Source: Asterias amurensis (Eukaryota > Echinodermata > Asteroidea > Forcipulatida > Asteriidae). From it: 64,000 nucleotides of DNA. Positions 42,068 through 52,166 of the stretch are shown piece after piece. Every line of letters begins with the position of its first letter. Positions within the stretch are counted from its first letter, which is position 1. The DNA lies in NCBI RefSeq assembly GCF_032118995.1, contig NC_092652.1:20692544-20756543 (forward strand), read 5' to 3'. A model generated the notes under the pieces. The model was given only the letters and a program-made list of their open reading frames with translations. It was not told the DNA's origin and searched no databases. A program made the position numbers and the translations under genes.

Positions 42068-42475
42068 ATAAGAGGAAACTATATTGTCCCATAGTTAAAC
42101 CTTTAAGTCTTTTTAACCAGTTTGTATACGTGTTGCTGCAAACCACTTCCTTTATGTTGAACTGCTACGATACCCTGTTCCAATTGCTTCGTGATATCTT
42201 TATAAATGGTTCAAGATGATTTAGCTTTATTCAGCCGCCCGTCGGATGTTTTGACAAGAGAGCATTCCTGTTCTTCCATTCTAATGTGTAAAATTGTGGT
42301 TTCCAATATAATGGATTTTAATCAAGCTCCTTTTTTTTACCAATAATCTGACAGTCTTTATATCCCCAAAACACCAAAAATACATAAAGTGTATATAGAG
42401 GCTTCCGGCGCTTTTTAAAAATTTAGTCTTCGTTCTCGGTCGTTGGTCGTACTCCTACGTTGTCTGTGTTGGTCT

Positions 42476-42486
42476 TCAGTAAGGAA
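42476..42486 (-). CDS. Secreted protein A, terminal exon (stop)
   Basis: Acceptor GTTGTTTACAG, then completing Val plus Pro-Tyr-stop. The downstream sequence stays similar to copy B (GTACGACCAACGACC), which I read as conserved 3'UTR of a recent duplicate. In a different frame it would encode VGVRPTTENED, so the exact C-terminus is uncertain. Confidence 0.55.
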
Positions 42487-45400
42487 CTGTAAACAACAAA
42501 AGAAACAACAACATTAAGAGTTAAATGCGAGTATAGAAATACACAGTTTGTCATGGAGGGTTTTTCCTTAAAGGTGCCGCTAATATGTCATGACCTTCAT
42601 TTGGATTTTCTTTGTGATTGGACTTTTATTTTGGATGGACACATTATTGAAAGGTGCTCGCTGAAATCTGTTTACATTGGATGTAAAAAGAGACGCAAAG
42701 GTAAAGCCACGTATATGTGACAGTAATTAATAACTTATCTTTGTCAACACTCTAGTTTATTATCAGTGCGATTGTTATTATGTTAATACTATTGTGTTGG
42801 AGAGTGGGGAAATTAAAAGATACTTCCCACATTACGTAAATCGGCCATCTTTACGGGCAACTTTGAACACGCAGCCTTGCGTTTTGCGCGAGAGCGGCGT
42901 GCAGCACGCGTACATCACAATTTTTTATTGTGTGTACAGCGCTGTCCTGGTACTTTCCCCTGTTAGTTAAAGCGCTTTATAGATACCTTGTATTATTATT
43001 ATCATTTCACAAAAAACGTTGCCTGATTTAGTAGTAAGCAACGTGGCTGCGTTAACCAACTGTGTGTTTGATGCGCCTGCAAACCAAAATGCAATTTGCC
43101 CTTAAAGATGGCGTCTCTTGCAACTTTATCTCTAGTTTGAATGATTGTTACCTGGTCCTGGACAAGGTGGCGTAAATTTCAGGCACCCGTCGGCAAGCTT
43201 CTTTCCACCTCTGTATACTATTAAACAAGCGTAGTTGTCGCCGGAACAGCCGTTCATTCTCCTCAAAATGAAACTCGGTGTGAAGACCACCTCGTCACCC
43301 TGATCCCTGTCGGCGAAGCTAAGTACGTTGTACCTCGCGATCAAATCTTCCCTGCCAGGGCTGTCGGTGGCGCTTCCGTAGACGGACATTTTCCACTGGC
43401 CCGAATAAGCACCTGGTCTGTACGCAGCTTCGAAACGAAACTGCACATTAATGTTGGTTTTGCTGCCGCTGACGAATGTTGGAGTTGTAGCGAAACCCCA
43501 TGACGCTTTGCCCGTGCTTTGCGGTTTCTCTTCTAATTCTCCTCCTCCTCCTTAAAAAACAACAAATGCACTGAAATTATACTGAACGAAATCATTTGCG
43601 CAACGAGTTGTCGCTGTCGTTGTCGCTGTCGTTGTCGTTGTCAGTGTCGTTATCGTTGTCGTTGTCGTCGTTGTACATAAACAAGGGTGGGTTACTTTCT
43701 CCCGACACCGATGACCGATTGAGCCTAAACTTTCACAGGTTTGTTATTTTATATATTTGTGATACATACACGAATTGTGGGCCGCTGGACAATACCGTTT
43801 ACCGAAAGTGTCCAATGGCTTTAAAGAAAACTACGAAAAAGTGGATTATGGGTGAGAAGAGAACAGATGCGTGTTGTAAGTCTTGAGTGAGTTGATTTTG
43901 CGAATGTCGTGATTTTGGTAGAGACTGCCACAAGATATTATTTTCAACACTCCAGTAAACAGTTAGCATATTGCCATTCTTTTTAATGACGACACTGATC
44001 ATATTCCAATTTTAGAAAAGCTGATTCGACAAAACGTTAGTGCGCACGCGCTATGTACAATTTACTTCATGGGAAGGGTCTACTGGGCGGCTACGAAGGC
44101 CTTCATTTGCTATTGAATTTACACGTTGCATTACGTAATTTTCACGGGCATTGGTTTTTGTACACAATTAATGGGTGCGTTCGTTCAGCTGCCCTGGGTC
44201 ACCCCGGTGTGTGGCGGGTTTTTTTTCCAGGAGGAGAGTGGGTAATTATCTGCACACGTTCGTCCTGGAAAGAAAAAACGCCACACGACGGGGTCGACCC
44301 ATGCAGGGAAGCTAAACGAACGGACCCACAAAGTGCGCAGTAAATGATATATATTATTAATATGTCCTGATGATGTCGCACAATTTTTGAGCCCAACAAC
44401 ACGTGTAAACCACCCCCTCAAGAGTAAAATTGTAAATGTCCAATAAGTCGTACTTATTTGAAAGAATTCTCATTTAGCGAAATTTATTGCCTCCTTACGA
44501 AATTTAAAACAATTAAATCAGCAAAAATCCAGCAGTCGAACCAGCTTTGCTAAATTGAACGATGATTGTGTGTCATGAAAAAGAATGACGATTCGCTAAT
44601 GTTGAGAGAAACGGCTCCTCGGAAGTAATGTAGTTTTCGAGAAAGAAGTAATTTTCTATAAATATTTGAATTTTATTTCGATACCTCAGAATTAGATTTT
44701 GAGGTCCCGAAATCAAGCATCTGATAACTTCTTTCTTTTTTTCTTTACATTTTTATTTCGCAACTTCAACGACCAAAATTGAGTTCAAATGTTCACAGGT
44801 TTGTTATTTTGTGCATATTAAGTTGAGATATACCAAGTGAGAAGACTGTTTTTTTTTTACAATTACCAAATATGTCCAATATGTCTTTAAGACAATAGTT
44901 ATAAAAATATTTCAGCATATGCAGACAACTTACCATTTTTACAGTTTGGCGCCTTATTCGCGAAACAGTGATTTGAAACCACATCTTCGCCTCTTGTGAC
45001 ATAGATACAGGCGTAGTTCTTTTCGTCCGGACAACCGCCAAAACCAGCCAGTACCGTCGTACCCTTGAAGTCGATATCCTTGGAAGAAGCCGTTTTGATC
45101 AGCTTAGCTTGAGGATTGTCGATTGAAACATCCTCAGTGTTTGCGTAAGCAGATATCTTCCAGATATCTTCCGCATCGTTTTCAGACGCTACTGCGTGAA
45201 ACGAGTAAGTTACTTCATTGTTGTAGCCAATTGCAATACCTTTTCCTGAACCCTGAACATAACCTGCGCCCAATGAGCCTGTGAAAGAAATGAGATATAA
45301 ACAAAATATATTCAAATGGCTGTTGGGAATACATTGCTTTCAAAATGTCGATGATTTTTGTTAACGAAAGAGCTGTATCCTGTGTTTTATTGTTATTTGA

Positions 45401-45605
45401 CTTTGGCAGGAGTGAAACATTATTTTGACATAATCTTAATGATGCAAGCAGCGCATGAGCTCTAGGGCATAGTTGGAAAGCCTTGACAAAAGGCTACATC
45501 GCCCCTAGAAACTAATGCATTTTCCGCGAGAGCACTACAGAATAACAAACCTTGTACAAGGCCCAAGAGAGCGATCACTGCGAGGAGTAAAGTTACGCTG
45601 CCCAT
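42476..45605 (-). CDS. Secreted two-domain four-cysteine protein, copy A
   Basis: Minus-strand exons 45605-45551, 45278-44934, 43550-43152, 42486-42476, all GT-AG and all phase 1; 269 residues. Exon 1 is a signal peptide (MGSVTLLLAVIALLGLVQG). Exon 2 is domain 1 and exon 3 domain 2, joined by a Gly/Glu-rich linker (GGGGELEEKPQ). Domain 2 shows GQWKMSVYGSATD and the pattern C-x5-C-x14-C-x5-C (GCSGDNYACLIVYRGG...CLKFTPPC). Domain 1 keeps W-K-x-S-A-Y and the four cysteines (GCPDEKNYACIYVTRG) but is otherwise diverged. The last exon adds VPY and a stop. No catalytic motif. I do not recognise the domain; alternation of hydrophobic residues and paired cysteines suggests an extracellular beta-sandwich. 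Coelomic fluid, egg/sperm coat or defence roles are guesses. Confidence 0.8.
43152..43550 (-). CDS. Secreted protein A, exon 3 (domain 2)
   Basis: 399 nt, acceptor TGTTGTTTTTTAAG, donor GTAACA, phase 1 at both ends. The exon begins with four GGA/GGN glycine codons. Confidence 0.85.
43607..43674. repeat. (GTCGTT)-type simple repeat in intron of gene A
   Basis: GTTGTCGCTGTCGTTGTCGCTG pattern of TCG/TTG triplets, just upstream of exon 3. A related (GTT)n run lies at the equivalent place before exon 2 of gene B (58905-58960). Confidence 0.85.
43690..43823 (-). mobile_element. MITE family A2 fragment
   Basis: TTTCTCCCGACACCGATGACCGATTGAG ... GGCCGCTGGACAATACCGTTTACCGAAAGTGTCCAATGGCTTTA, the inverse of the A2 left half. 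Confidence 0.75.
44172..44328. mobile_element. Palindromic element, TGGGTGCGTTCG family
   Basis: TGGGTGCGTTCGTTCAGCTGCCCTGGGTC mirrored by GACCCATGCAGGGAAGCTAAACGAACGGACCCA. The centre CCAGGAGGAGAG...TCGTCCTGG. Lies in intron 2 of gene A. Other copies at 49583 and, degraded, 53235 and 60130-60560. Confidence 0.8.
44598..44888 (-). mobile_element. MITE family A, degenerate copy in gene A intron
   Basis: GAGAGAAACGGCTCCTCGGAAGTAATGTAG ... CAGGTTTGTTATTTTGTGCATATTAAGTTGAGATATACC ... CAATTACCAAATATGTCC. Left end absent. Confidence 0.75.
44934..45278 (-). CDS. Secreted protein A, exon 2 (domain 1)
   Basis: 345 nt, acceptor TTTCTTTCACAG, donor GTAAGT, phase 1 at both ends. Encodes the SLGAGYVQGSGKG start and the diverged four-cysteine domain. 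Confidence 0.85.
45551..45605 (-). CDS. Secreted protein A, exon 1 (signal peptide)
   Basis: ATG at 45605, 18 codons plus one base, donor GTTTGT. Too short for ordinary frame searches. Supported by the equivalent exon of copy B and by a TATA box about 100 bp upstream. Confidence 0.78.
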
Positions 45606-45702
45606 GTTGACAAGTTCGAATAACACTGAGACAAGAGCGGTTTCTTTCTGCGTCTGTTCGGGGGTTCTTTGGTCGAGAGTGCTCAATCTTCAAAATCCTG
45701 CA

Positions 45703-45711
45703 TTTTATATA
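45703..45711 (-). promoter_or_regulatory. TATA box of secreted gene A
   Basis: Minus-strand TATATAAAA about 100 bp before the start codon, followed by the block GAGCACTCTCGAC, which is also present before copy B at the same spacing. Confidence 0.65.
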
Positions 45712-46384
45712 CTTATTGATACATACCCTAATCAATACAGGCCTGATGACAGCTGTCATTATTTTGTTTCACAATCTATTCAAATTACATCAATGTCCTT
45801 CGTAGATGTCCTTGGGCCCTATTTTTAAACTCAATAGATTTACTAACAACTCTAAAAATGGAACCACCTCCTTAAAAGTGTCATTGGAATATCACCCTAC
45901 CTTGGGAATTGTGGAGTTGAATTAACTTTATTGTAAAAATTTCAAGAGTAATTCAAGAGTCTTTCGTTTTTCAAATCTATACAAAATAAAAGTTATTCGT
46001 TCTTGTCACTTTCAAGGAAACTGTTTGGTTGATATTGAAATGTTACTTGTCATGCTGCAACGATTGGTATTACGTACAATCTTGTATACGCCTGCAACAG
46101 TGGACTTCTTATATCCCTTTTTTGTTCATACTACAATTTTTTTTGCAAAAGCTCCCATTTGTTGCGTACATTGTTTTCCAATTGTTGAGCTTTTCCGAAC
46201 CGTTGACTCTGTTGTCCTCTTAAGGTCCCCGGTTTGAATTTGTGTACCTATACTCAGGTTTACTTTGACTACATTACTTATAAATGCTCCCTACTGAGTG
46301 ACCTGGGCGACTAGTGTCGAAGTATTAGTGTCGAACTAGTGTCGAAGCAAATATAATTTGACTGTTCTGTTGTGCTGCTATTAA

Positions 46385-46762
46385 AGGCAGTGGACACTAT
46401 TGGTAATTACTCAAAATTATTATTAGCATAAAACCCTACTTTGTAACGAGTAATGGGGAGATGTTGATAGTATAAAACATTGTGAGAAACTGCTCCCTCT
46501 GAAGTGACGTACTTTTCGAGGAAGAAGTAATTTTCCACGAATTCGATTTCGAGACCTCAGATTTAGAATTTGAGGTCTCGAAATCAAGCATCTGAAAGCA
46601 CACAACTTCGTGTGACAAGGGAGTTTTTTCTTTCATAGTTATCTCGCAACTATGACGACCAATCGAGCTCAAATTTTAACAGGTTTATTATTTTATGCAT
46701 ATGTTGAGATAAACCAAGTGAGAAGACTGGTCTTTGACAGTTACCAATAGTGGCCTGTGTCT
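46385..46762 (-). mobile_element. MITE family A copy with TTAA flanks
   Basis: TTAA (46381-46384) then AGGCAGTGGACACTATTGGTAATT; right end CAGTTACCAATAGTGGCCTGTGTCT then TTAA (46763-46766). Confidence 0.88.
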
Positions 46763-46870
46763 TTAACGCTTTTCAACTACCCGGTTAACCGCACCGACAC
46801 AACTACTACAATCTGAAAAATTCGAGTATTTGCTGCGTACACTACATAATGTCGCTCAAACGAATACGTA

Positions 46871-47929
46871 GGCCTACTTCCAAAACATTTTGTTTGTTAT
46901 GTGAAATTGTTTGTCCTTTTGACTCTTGTCCTTCCAAGTTGGACTGACACACCTCTTGGTGACAGTGCAGGCACTTTTGTCAGTCCTGGCAAACCTGGAT
47001 TGTTGATGTCTTTCTGTTGTCCTCAGTCGTGAAGTACCTTTTTAATGATTTTCCATTCCATGTTTATATTTATATATTTAATGTTTTTAAGAATGTTATC
47101 CTTTTCGTTTAAATTATTTGTAATGTGAAATGGCCAAATAAATAAAAAATAATATTAATAAGCACTATCAGTGACCAGGCAACACCATGATGAATAAGCA
47201 GTGAACGTTTCAACGTTGCCTGTGCGAACTCCAGTTACACAAAGCGATATACACTGAATGAACCTGCCTAAAATATTTTAGTTTGAAACCCATCCTAAAG
47301 TTGAGAGGAGTACACTTCATACCTTTGCAAGATTGGTTGCTTCTTCCAATGACAAAGAAAGCATTTTACATTTGGATAGAAGACTATATCACAATTGACG
47401 AAGTGTTTAGGGATGTCAGTAACCAACAAGTTCAAAAAATTAAAAAAAAATTAAAAAGGACCGAGTACCGATCCTTGGGAAACACCATAAGTATAAAACG
47501 TTTCCAGTTCAAATAGTTTCCTTCTAACAACAGCTGCACTCAACGAAAACAAGTTTCCTTGCCGGCTCTGTTCAGAGCCCACACTCCCTTAAAAGAGATA
47601 TTGTATTATGGTGGTACCCGCAAATTATTATTTAGTTATAGTTACTTCTTAAGTTTCCTTGGGTGCCAAACTTACTTATGGATAACCGTATATCGAAGGC
47701 CTTTGAAAAGTCGGTGTAGATGACTACAAACTAAACCTTCTCGTCCAGCCCACAATGAGACGTTATACAAATTCAAACCGAGGACCCTGTAAAATAAGAA
47801 GACAATAGAGTCCGCGTTTCGGGAGAGGTCCAAAGTAGGAAAACGTTTACAAAACCAATGGGAGCTGTCGGCAAAAAAAAATATATATTAACAAAAAAGA
47901 GGGGAAATGAGGTCCGCGGTTTAAGGTGT
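46871..47929. other. Intergenic, possible LINE 3' tail
   Basis: 46900-47150 ends AAATGGCCAAATAAATAAAAAATAATATTAATAA, like a retrotransposon or gene 3' end with two AATAAA signals. No coding part is visible. 47160-47929 shows nothing recognisable. Confidence 0.3.
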
Positions 47930-48330
47930 ATATAATAATATCGAAGTCCTATATAGCGCACGTATCTACCAAACAAGGTACTCAAGGCGCTGAGTATATA
48001 CAAACTTTCAGAAAGATAGGTCATTGCAGTGATGAATTTTGAGACCCAACTATGTAGCACCTTATAAGGATTTACAAGGTGCTATACGGCGCATTAAGCA
48101 GCCACAGCCAGGAACACCGGGGCGAACTCCTTCTCTTTTCCATAAGTGCACTAGGTTCTTTTACATGCATTACACAAAACATGGGACCAACGGCTTCACG
48201 TCCCATTCGAAGGACGAAGCAATGGTAAGGTGTATTGTTTAAGGACCCATGGTGCCACGGCAGGGGATTCGAACCCACACTCTGCTGATCAGAAATACCA
48301 GAGTTTGAATTCGGTGCTCTCTGATCGGCC
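47930..48330 (-). mobile_element. SINE family 2 (inverted, near full length)
   Basis: Minus-strand head at about 48320 (GGCCGATCAGAGAGCACCGAATTC; GTGTGGGTTCGAATCCCC B box), CGTCCTTCGAATGGGACGTGAAGCCGTTGGTCC, AAAGAACCTAGTGCAC, TTCGCCCCGGTGTTCCTGG, AAGGTGCTA and ATACTCAGCGCCTTGAGTACC, with a 3' ATTATTAT tail at about 47930. Same body as 62265-62607 on the plus strand. Confidence 0.8.
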
Positions 48331-48439
48331 ACAATACTTTCACAAGCTTGGGGTGCATGAGACACAACCACTCACCGGTTTCGGGAATTGATTCAAATTT
48401 AATTGAGTGTTGTTTTCGTTTTTCCAGGGTAACCAAAAG

Positions 48440-49080
48440 TTAAGGAAAGGTAACCTTGCATTTATAACACGTCTACACCCCCTCGTCCCCTAATCTTCTC
48501 TCTTATGTGGGGTAAGCGGATAGCTGATTCTAGGTCGTGATGGTCATGTCCCAGATGTTTGTGGTAATTTCGCAGTATTTGTAAACGTCAAAGGCATTGG
48601 TGTTATTATCTCCTCCACCCACCTCCCATTGACCTTGCAACAGCTGGTCACTTGGTAAAGAATTCTGGTTGTTATGACTTTTCTCCTGTTGTATAAAGAT
48701 TTTCTATGTACTAATTTGAATTGTCACACATGTCATTAGAGCAGGACATTGAAAGAAAAATATATATTTATATTTAAATATGTGTACAAGTTCATATCTT
48801 TTAGGCCTAATACCTATATTTTGCTTTACACTATTGTTCTTCAAAGATGTGCTTTATTTTATTTTAGGGTTACTATAATTTACTTTCATATTACACTTGT
48901 CATTTGTGAAACCAGTGCAGCATTTTATTTTTTATTTTTTATAGCAGTTCGGGTGCTCCACTACAGGAGGGTCTTACCTCCTCTGGCTGCAACCCCCATT
49001 TGTACTTAGTTTAAATTTATAACAGTATTTATATACTTGAAATCATCATTGTTGTATTTTTTGTTGTACAAATGGAAATA
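48440..49080. other. Intergenic with possible LINE 3' end
   Basis: 48940-49080 (CTACAGGAGGGTCTTACCTCC ... TTTTTTGTTGTACAAATGGAAATAAAA, then AAAC repeats) has the look of a non-LTR retrotransposon tail. No coding sequence is seen. Confidence 0.3.
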
Positions 49081-49110
49081 AAACAAACAAACAAACAAAC
49101 AAACAAACTG
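49081..49110 (+). repeat. (AAAC)n microsatellite
   Basis: Seven AAAC/ACAA units directly after the putative tail AATAAAAC. Confidence 0.85.
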
Positions 49111-49350
49111 TTATTGCTTCTCTCCACCCACGGGTAAATGGGTACCTGTGAGGGCAGTAGAGATGGTTCTTGGTTCTTGTGATTGATTTTACCTAGTAGT
49201 GCATATTAATGTTGCACAAACAGGCTTTATACTCCACACGGAGCTAAGATGGTTTAAGGAATGATTTAAGGCCCAGTGACCAGGGGTAATAATCATGTGG
49301 AGTGCTTTGGACGCCCATGTGAAAAGCGCTATAAAAAAATTGTTATTGTA
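49111..49350 (+). mobile_element. SINE fragment
   Basis: TTGCTTCTCTCCACCCACGGGTAAATGGGTACCTG ... GTGAAAAGCGCTATAAAAAAATTGTTATT, matching the 3' half of the copy at 24000-24190. Confidence 0.6.
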
Positions 49351-49582
49351 TAATTATAGTATTATTATGGAGCTGATATTATTTAAGCTGAGGGCATTTG
49401 ACATCACCGAGGGTCTATAATTTTAACTGTTCCCCGATTGTTAAGCAGTCACTGTTTCTGTTATTTATTATATCGAATAACGATTCTTCTAATCAACAAC
49501 ACTCTGATTAGACGGTGAAAGGTCGTCTGCGAAGAAAGGTTGCGCCGTGACACGGAACGCTAGTCGTACACTTATACATAAA

Positions 49583-49736
49583 GGGTGCGTTCGTTTTAGC
49601 TTCCCCGGGTCGACCCCGGTGTGTGGCATTTTGTTTTTCCAGGAAGAACGTGTGCAGATAATTACCCACATTCGTCCTGGAAAAAAAAAAACGCCACACA
49701 CCGGGGTCGACCCAGGGAAGCTAAACGATCGCACCC
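49583..49736. mobile_element. Palindromic element, GGGTGCGTTCG family (best copy)
   Basis: GGGTGCGTTCGTTTTAGCTTCCCCGGGTCGACCCCGGTGTGTGG mirrored by CCACACACCGGGGTCGACCCAGGGAAGCTAAACGATCGCACCC. The arms run almost to the centre (TTTCCAGGAAGAACGTGTGCAG...CATTCGTCCTGG). Confidence 0.88.
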
Positions 49737-49894
49737 AATATTGCGATTTTTTCAGAGCGGGCATAATCAATTGACTATGACCCGGGCATAGTCACTATGA
49801 CGTCATCTTGATAGAAAAAAGGGACATAGCTATTTCCATGACTCCATTTTTAACCAATCAGATTAGAGGAATCTATACACGAGGTATATAATTA

Positions 49895-50121
49895 GGGAAT
49901 AACAGTGTTCGTACCCGGTCTTCACTGCGTGGTAATGACCGGGTTGGTGGCTGGCGCTGTTAACGGACCTCGCCGGTGGTAATGACCGGGTTGGTGGCTG
50001 GCGCTGTTCAGCGCCAGCCACCAACCCGGTCATTACCACCGGCGAGGTCCGTTAACAGCGCCAGCCACCAACCAAGGTCATTACCACGCAGTGAAGACCG
50101 GGTACGAACACTGTTATTCCC
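49895..50121. repeat. Near-perfect 227-bp palindrome
   Basis: Arms of about 111 bp (GGGAATAACAGTGTTCGTACCC at the outside, CTGGCGCT/AGCGCCAG around the GTTC centre at 50006-50009) differ only at one spot (GACCGGGTTGG versus the inverse of CCAACCAAGGTC). Each arm also holds a direct repeat of GGTAATGACCGGGTTGGTGGCTGGCGCTGTT. No coding content. Confidence 0.92.
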
Positions 50122-51129
50122 ATTAATAAATTCTTTTTTTAGCGAATTAAACGGCTGCAATATTGTCCAAATTTTGTGACTTTTCTCTCGGCGGTACTTC
50201 CAGACATGTTCAGGGACCATATTTGAGCTTTTGATGGTTCCCATCTCTTTCGTGCGTTAATCACATTACTGATCTTTGAGACCAGTGACTCTTTTAAATA
50301 ATGATCTGTTCAGCGCCTTCACTGGGGTCAAAGGAGGCAAATGATTGGACGATAGCTGTTCCTTGTGCATTAAAACGCGCGCATGAGCTCGGCGTCAGTT
50401 TATACGCGCACACATGTTACACGCGCGCACTCAAAATTAATACATTTTCAGCGCGCGTACGCGTAAGTGCGCGAAGTTGCAATGAAATTTACAGGGATAT
50501 AAATAAGCGTGCGATACAGTGCAACGCGCAATGTTTACACAATGTATGCTGATTTAGTGGCCACTTGTATTCGCTATTTTCCAAAGCCGGTCTTTAAACC
50601 ACCGTTTTGACCAATCAGAGACTTGAAACCGTCCAAGGTATTTATTAATAACTTTTATAAGAACAAGTAGGTGCATTAACACCTTTACATGACCCAGTTT
50701 TACAGAGCTGCTTAGACACAAATATAACCAAGCACAATCAAGTTTATGGGCGACTCCCTCCACAGGGACGGACGTTTCATTTGCACAGAAAATAATCAAC
50801 AGTTTCATCTTTCAGATTTTTATCAGGGTACCCTGAGAAAGATTATAGTATGTTACAGTTTGATAGCATAAGAGTAAAAAAAACATTGTTCGCAATATTA
50901 ATCTTGATGATATGTCAACCATACTGGAACCGCTACATTTTTTGTGGCAGACGTAATATTATTTGAAAGACGCGCACCTGTAACTCTTGACATTTATATT
51001 TATAAACATGTAGATTGTACATTATATTCGTGAAAAAACATACCGTTTCCATCAGTGTGTGTAAGACTGATGCAGCCTGAAAAAATTGTAAACTTTGTAA
51101 CACCACATCGGTTTAGAAGAAACCGCCAT
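50122..51129. other. Intergenic, CpG-rich patch at 50365-50540
   Basis: An unusual run of alternating purine-pyrimidine CG words (ACGCGCGCATGAGC, ATACGCGCACACATG, ACACGCGCGCACTC, AGCGCGCGTACGCG) in otherwise AT-rich DNA. No gene recognised. Confidence 0.4.
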
Positions 51130-51712
51130 TTAAAGTCACCTGGAAATAGAATATTTTTTCCTTTCAAACATAAGAGTATATGCTTACGAACAATAAAACA
51201 ATTTTTTAAGTAATTGTTTGTCACGATTTATATGTTTAAAACATATATAAAGTTGTTTGGGGGCTGACTCCGCCTACCCCTTTTGTGACGTCATTCAAGG
51301 CAGACTTTGCCTGCAATGCGTATAGTAAACACATGTGCAAAGTACATGTACGTCCAAGTCGTGAGTTGGTACATTTCAAAAAGTGTTTGTCTGCATTCAG
51401 CAGCAATACACCTGGTCGGCATTGCCGGAAAAAAACAATTTTTTTTTTGTGTGATACGTACAAACTCACGACTTGGTCCGTACATGTACTTTGCAATTGT
51501 GTTTACTCTACGCATTACAGGCAAAGTCTGCCTCGATTGACGTCACGAACAGCGCCCTCTCGGGTCGGGGTCTACTCTTAAAATTGTAAATAACATAAGA
51601 ACTGATTTTTTAAAACCTTAGTTAACTGTTTATTCACATTCAACTCATCAAAACACATATATTAGTGACAAAAGCTTTATTTTGAAAAAAAACCACTTCC
51701 AGGTGACTTTAA
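51130..51712. repeat. Outer inverted repeat enclosing a foldback element
   Basis: TTAAAGTCACCTGGAA (51130-51145) and TTCCAGGTGACTTTAA (51697-51712) are perfect inverse 16-mers, about 550 bp apart. Inside lies the element at 51285-51546. Confidence 0.7.
51285..51546. mobile_element. Foldback element with long arms
   Basis: GTGACGTCATTCAAGGCAGACTTTGCCTG mirrored by CAGGCAAAGTCTGCCTCGATTGACGTCAC. Then GTAAACAC...AAAGTACATGTACG and CAAGTCGTGAGTT also pair. Loop near 51410. Open frames on both strands are mirror images of each other, which marks them as artefacts. Confidence 0.85.
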
Positions 51713-51911
51713 GTCTGTGACGAACGCTAGACGGGCGTCTCACCTGTGCATGCAGCGTGCACATATGCGTGTAGCGATAATATGTAGTTGTATACAAGGA
51801 CTAATTTGACTGCGAATCTCCATGTGAAATGAATGTTAGGGTAAAGGTGCTTTAGGAGGGCTCGGCTCGGGTTCCTCTGGTGTAGTTCACGAGTTCACGA
51901 GAGGATGACAG

Positions 51912-52166
51912 ATGTTCAGGCTAATCTCTAAATGTAAAAGAGTGAAAGACACCACTCTTTACATTTCGAGTTGTCCCTCATGGCTCTTTAAAAAGAGTTA
52001 TTGGTTATTTCACTCTCTTAGAGGGGTTTCACTCCAGGACAGAGTGAAAAACCTCTCAAAAAGATGCAAACTTCAATATAAAGGAGGTGAATACCACTCG
52101 AAAAAGAGTTGTCCCTTATATGGCTCTTCAAAGAGTGCTTTTTCACTCGTTTGCATTTGAGAGTAG
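51912..52166. repeat. Local repeat of CTCTTTAAAAAGAGT-type words
   Basis: AGAGTGAAAGACACCACTCTTTACATTT and AAGGAGGTGAATACCACTCGAAAAAGAG; GTTGTCCCTCATGGCTCTTTAAAAAGAGT and GTTGTCCCTTATATGGCTCTTCAAAGAGT. Two direct copies of a unit of about 130 bp with internal short palindromes. Confidence 0.6.

Larger units (their letters stand above)
41005..46870. repeat. Segmental duplication, distal copy (pairs with 54770-60315)
   Basis: Collinear non-coding similarity to 54770-60315. Examples: GGTTATGCAGAATATGATATTAAT / GTTATGCAGAATATAATGTTAAT; AAACGAGATATTAA; CTACGATACCCTGTTCCAATT; TTGATGTTCTTCC-type 3' flanks GGTCGTTGGTCGTACTCCTAC; TTTGTCATGGAGGGTTTTTCC; promoter-side GGCCTGATGACA and AATGTCCTTCG; and ATGTCGCTCAAACGA at the far edge. 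The two secreted-protein genes lie inside. Later insertions differ between copies. Confidence 0.85.

Noticed and set aside
42421-42475. Alternative C-terminus VGVRPTTENED for secreted protein A
   Set aside because: Open in a frame that does not fit the phase 1 join from exon 3; its similarity in copy B is explained by recent duplication of the 3' flank. Kept as a possibility in the exon entry.
45462-45686. 74-codon frame MSTLDQRTPEQ... running into the signal peptide of gene A
   Set aside because: Its first part overlaps the predicted 5'UTR and TATA-proximal region; the inner ATG gives a proper signal peptide matching copy B.
51285-51546. Mirror-image open frames on both strands
   Set aside because: They arise from the arms of a foldback element; both strands show the same peptide-like stretches.
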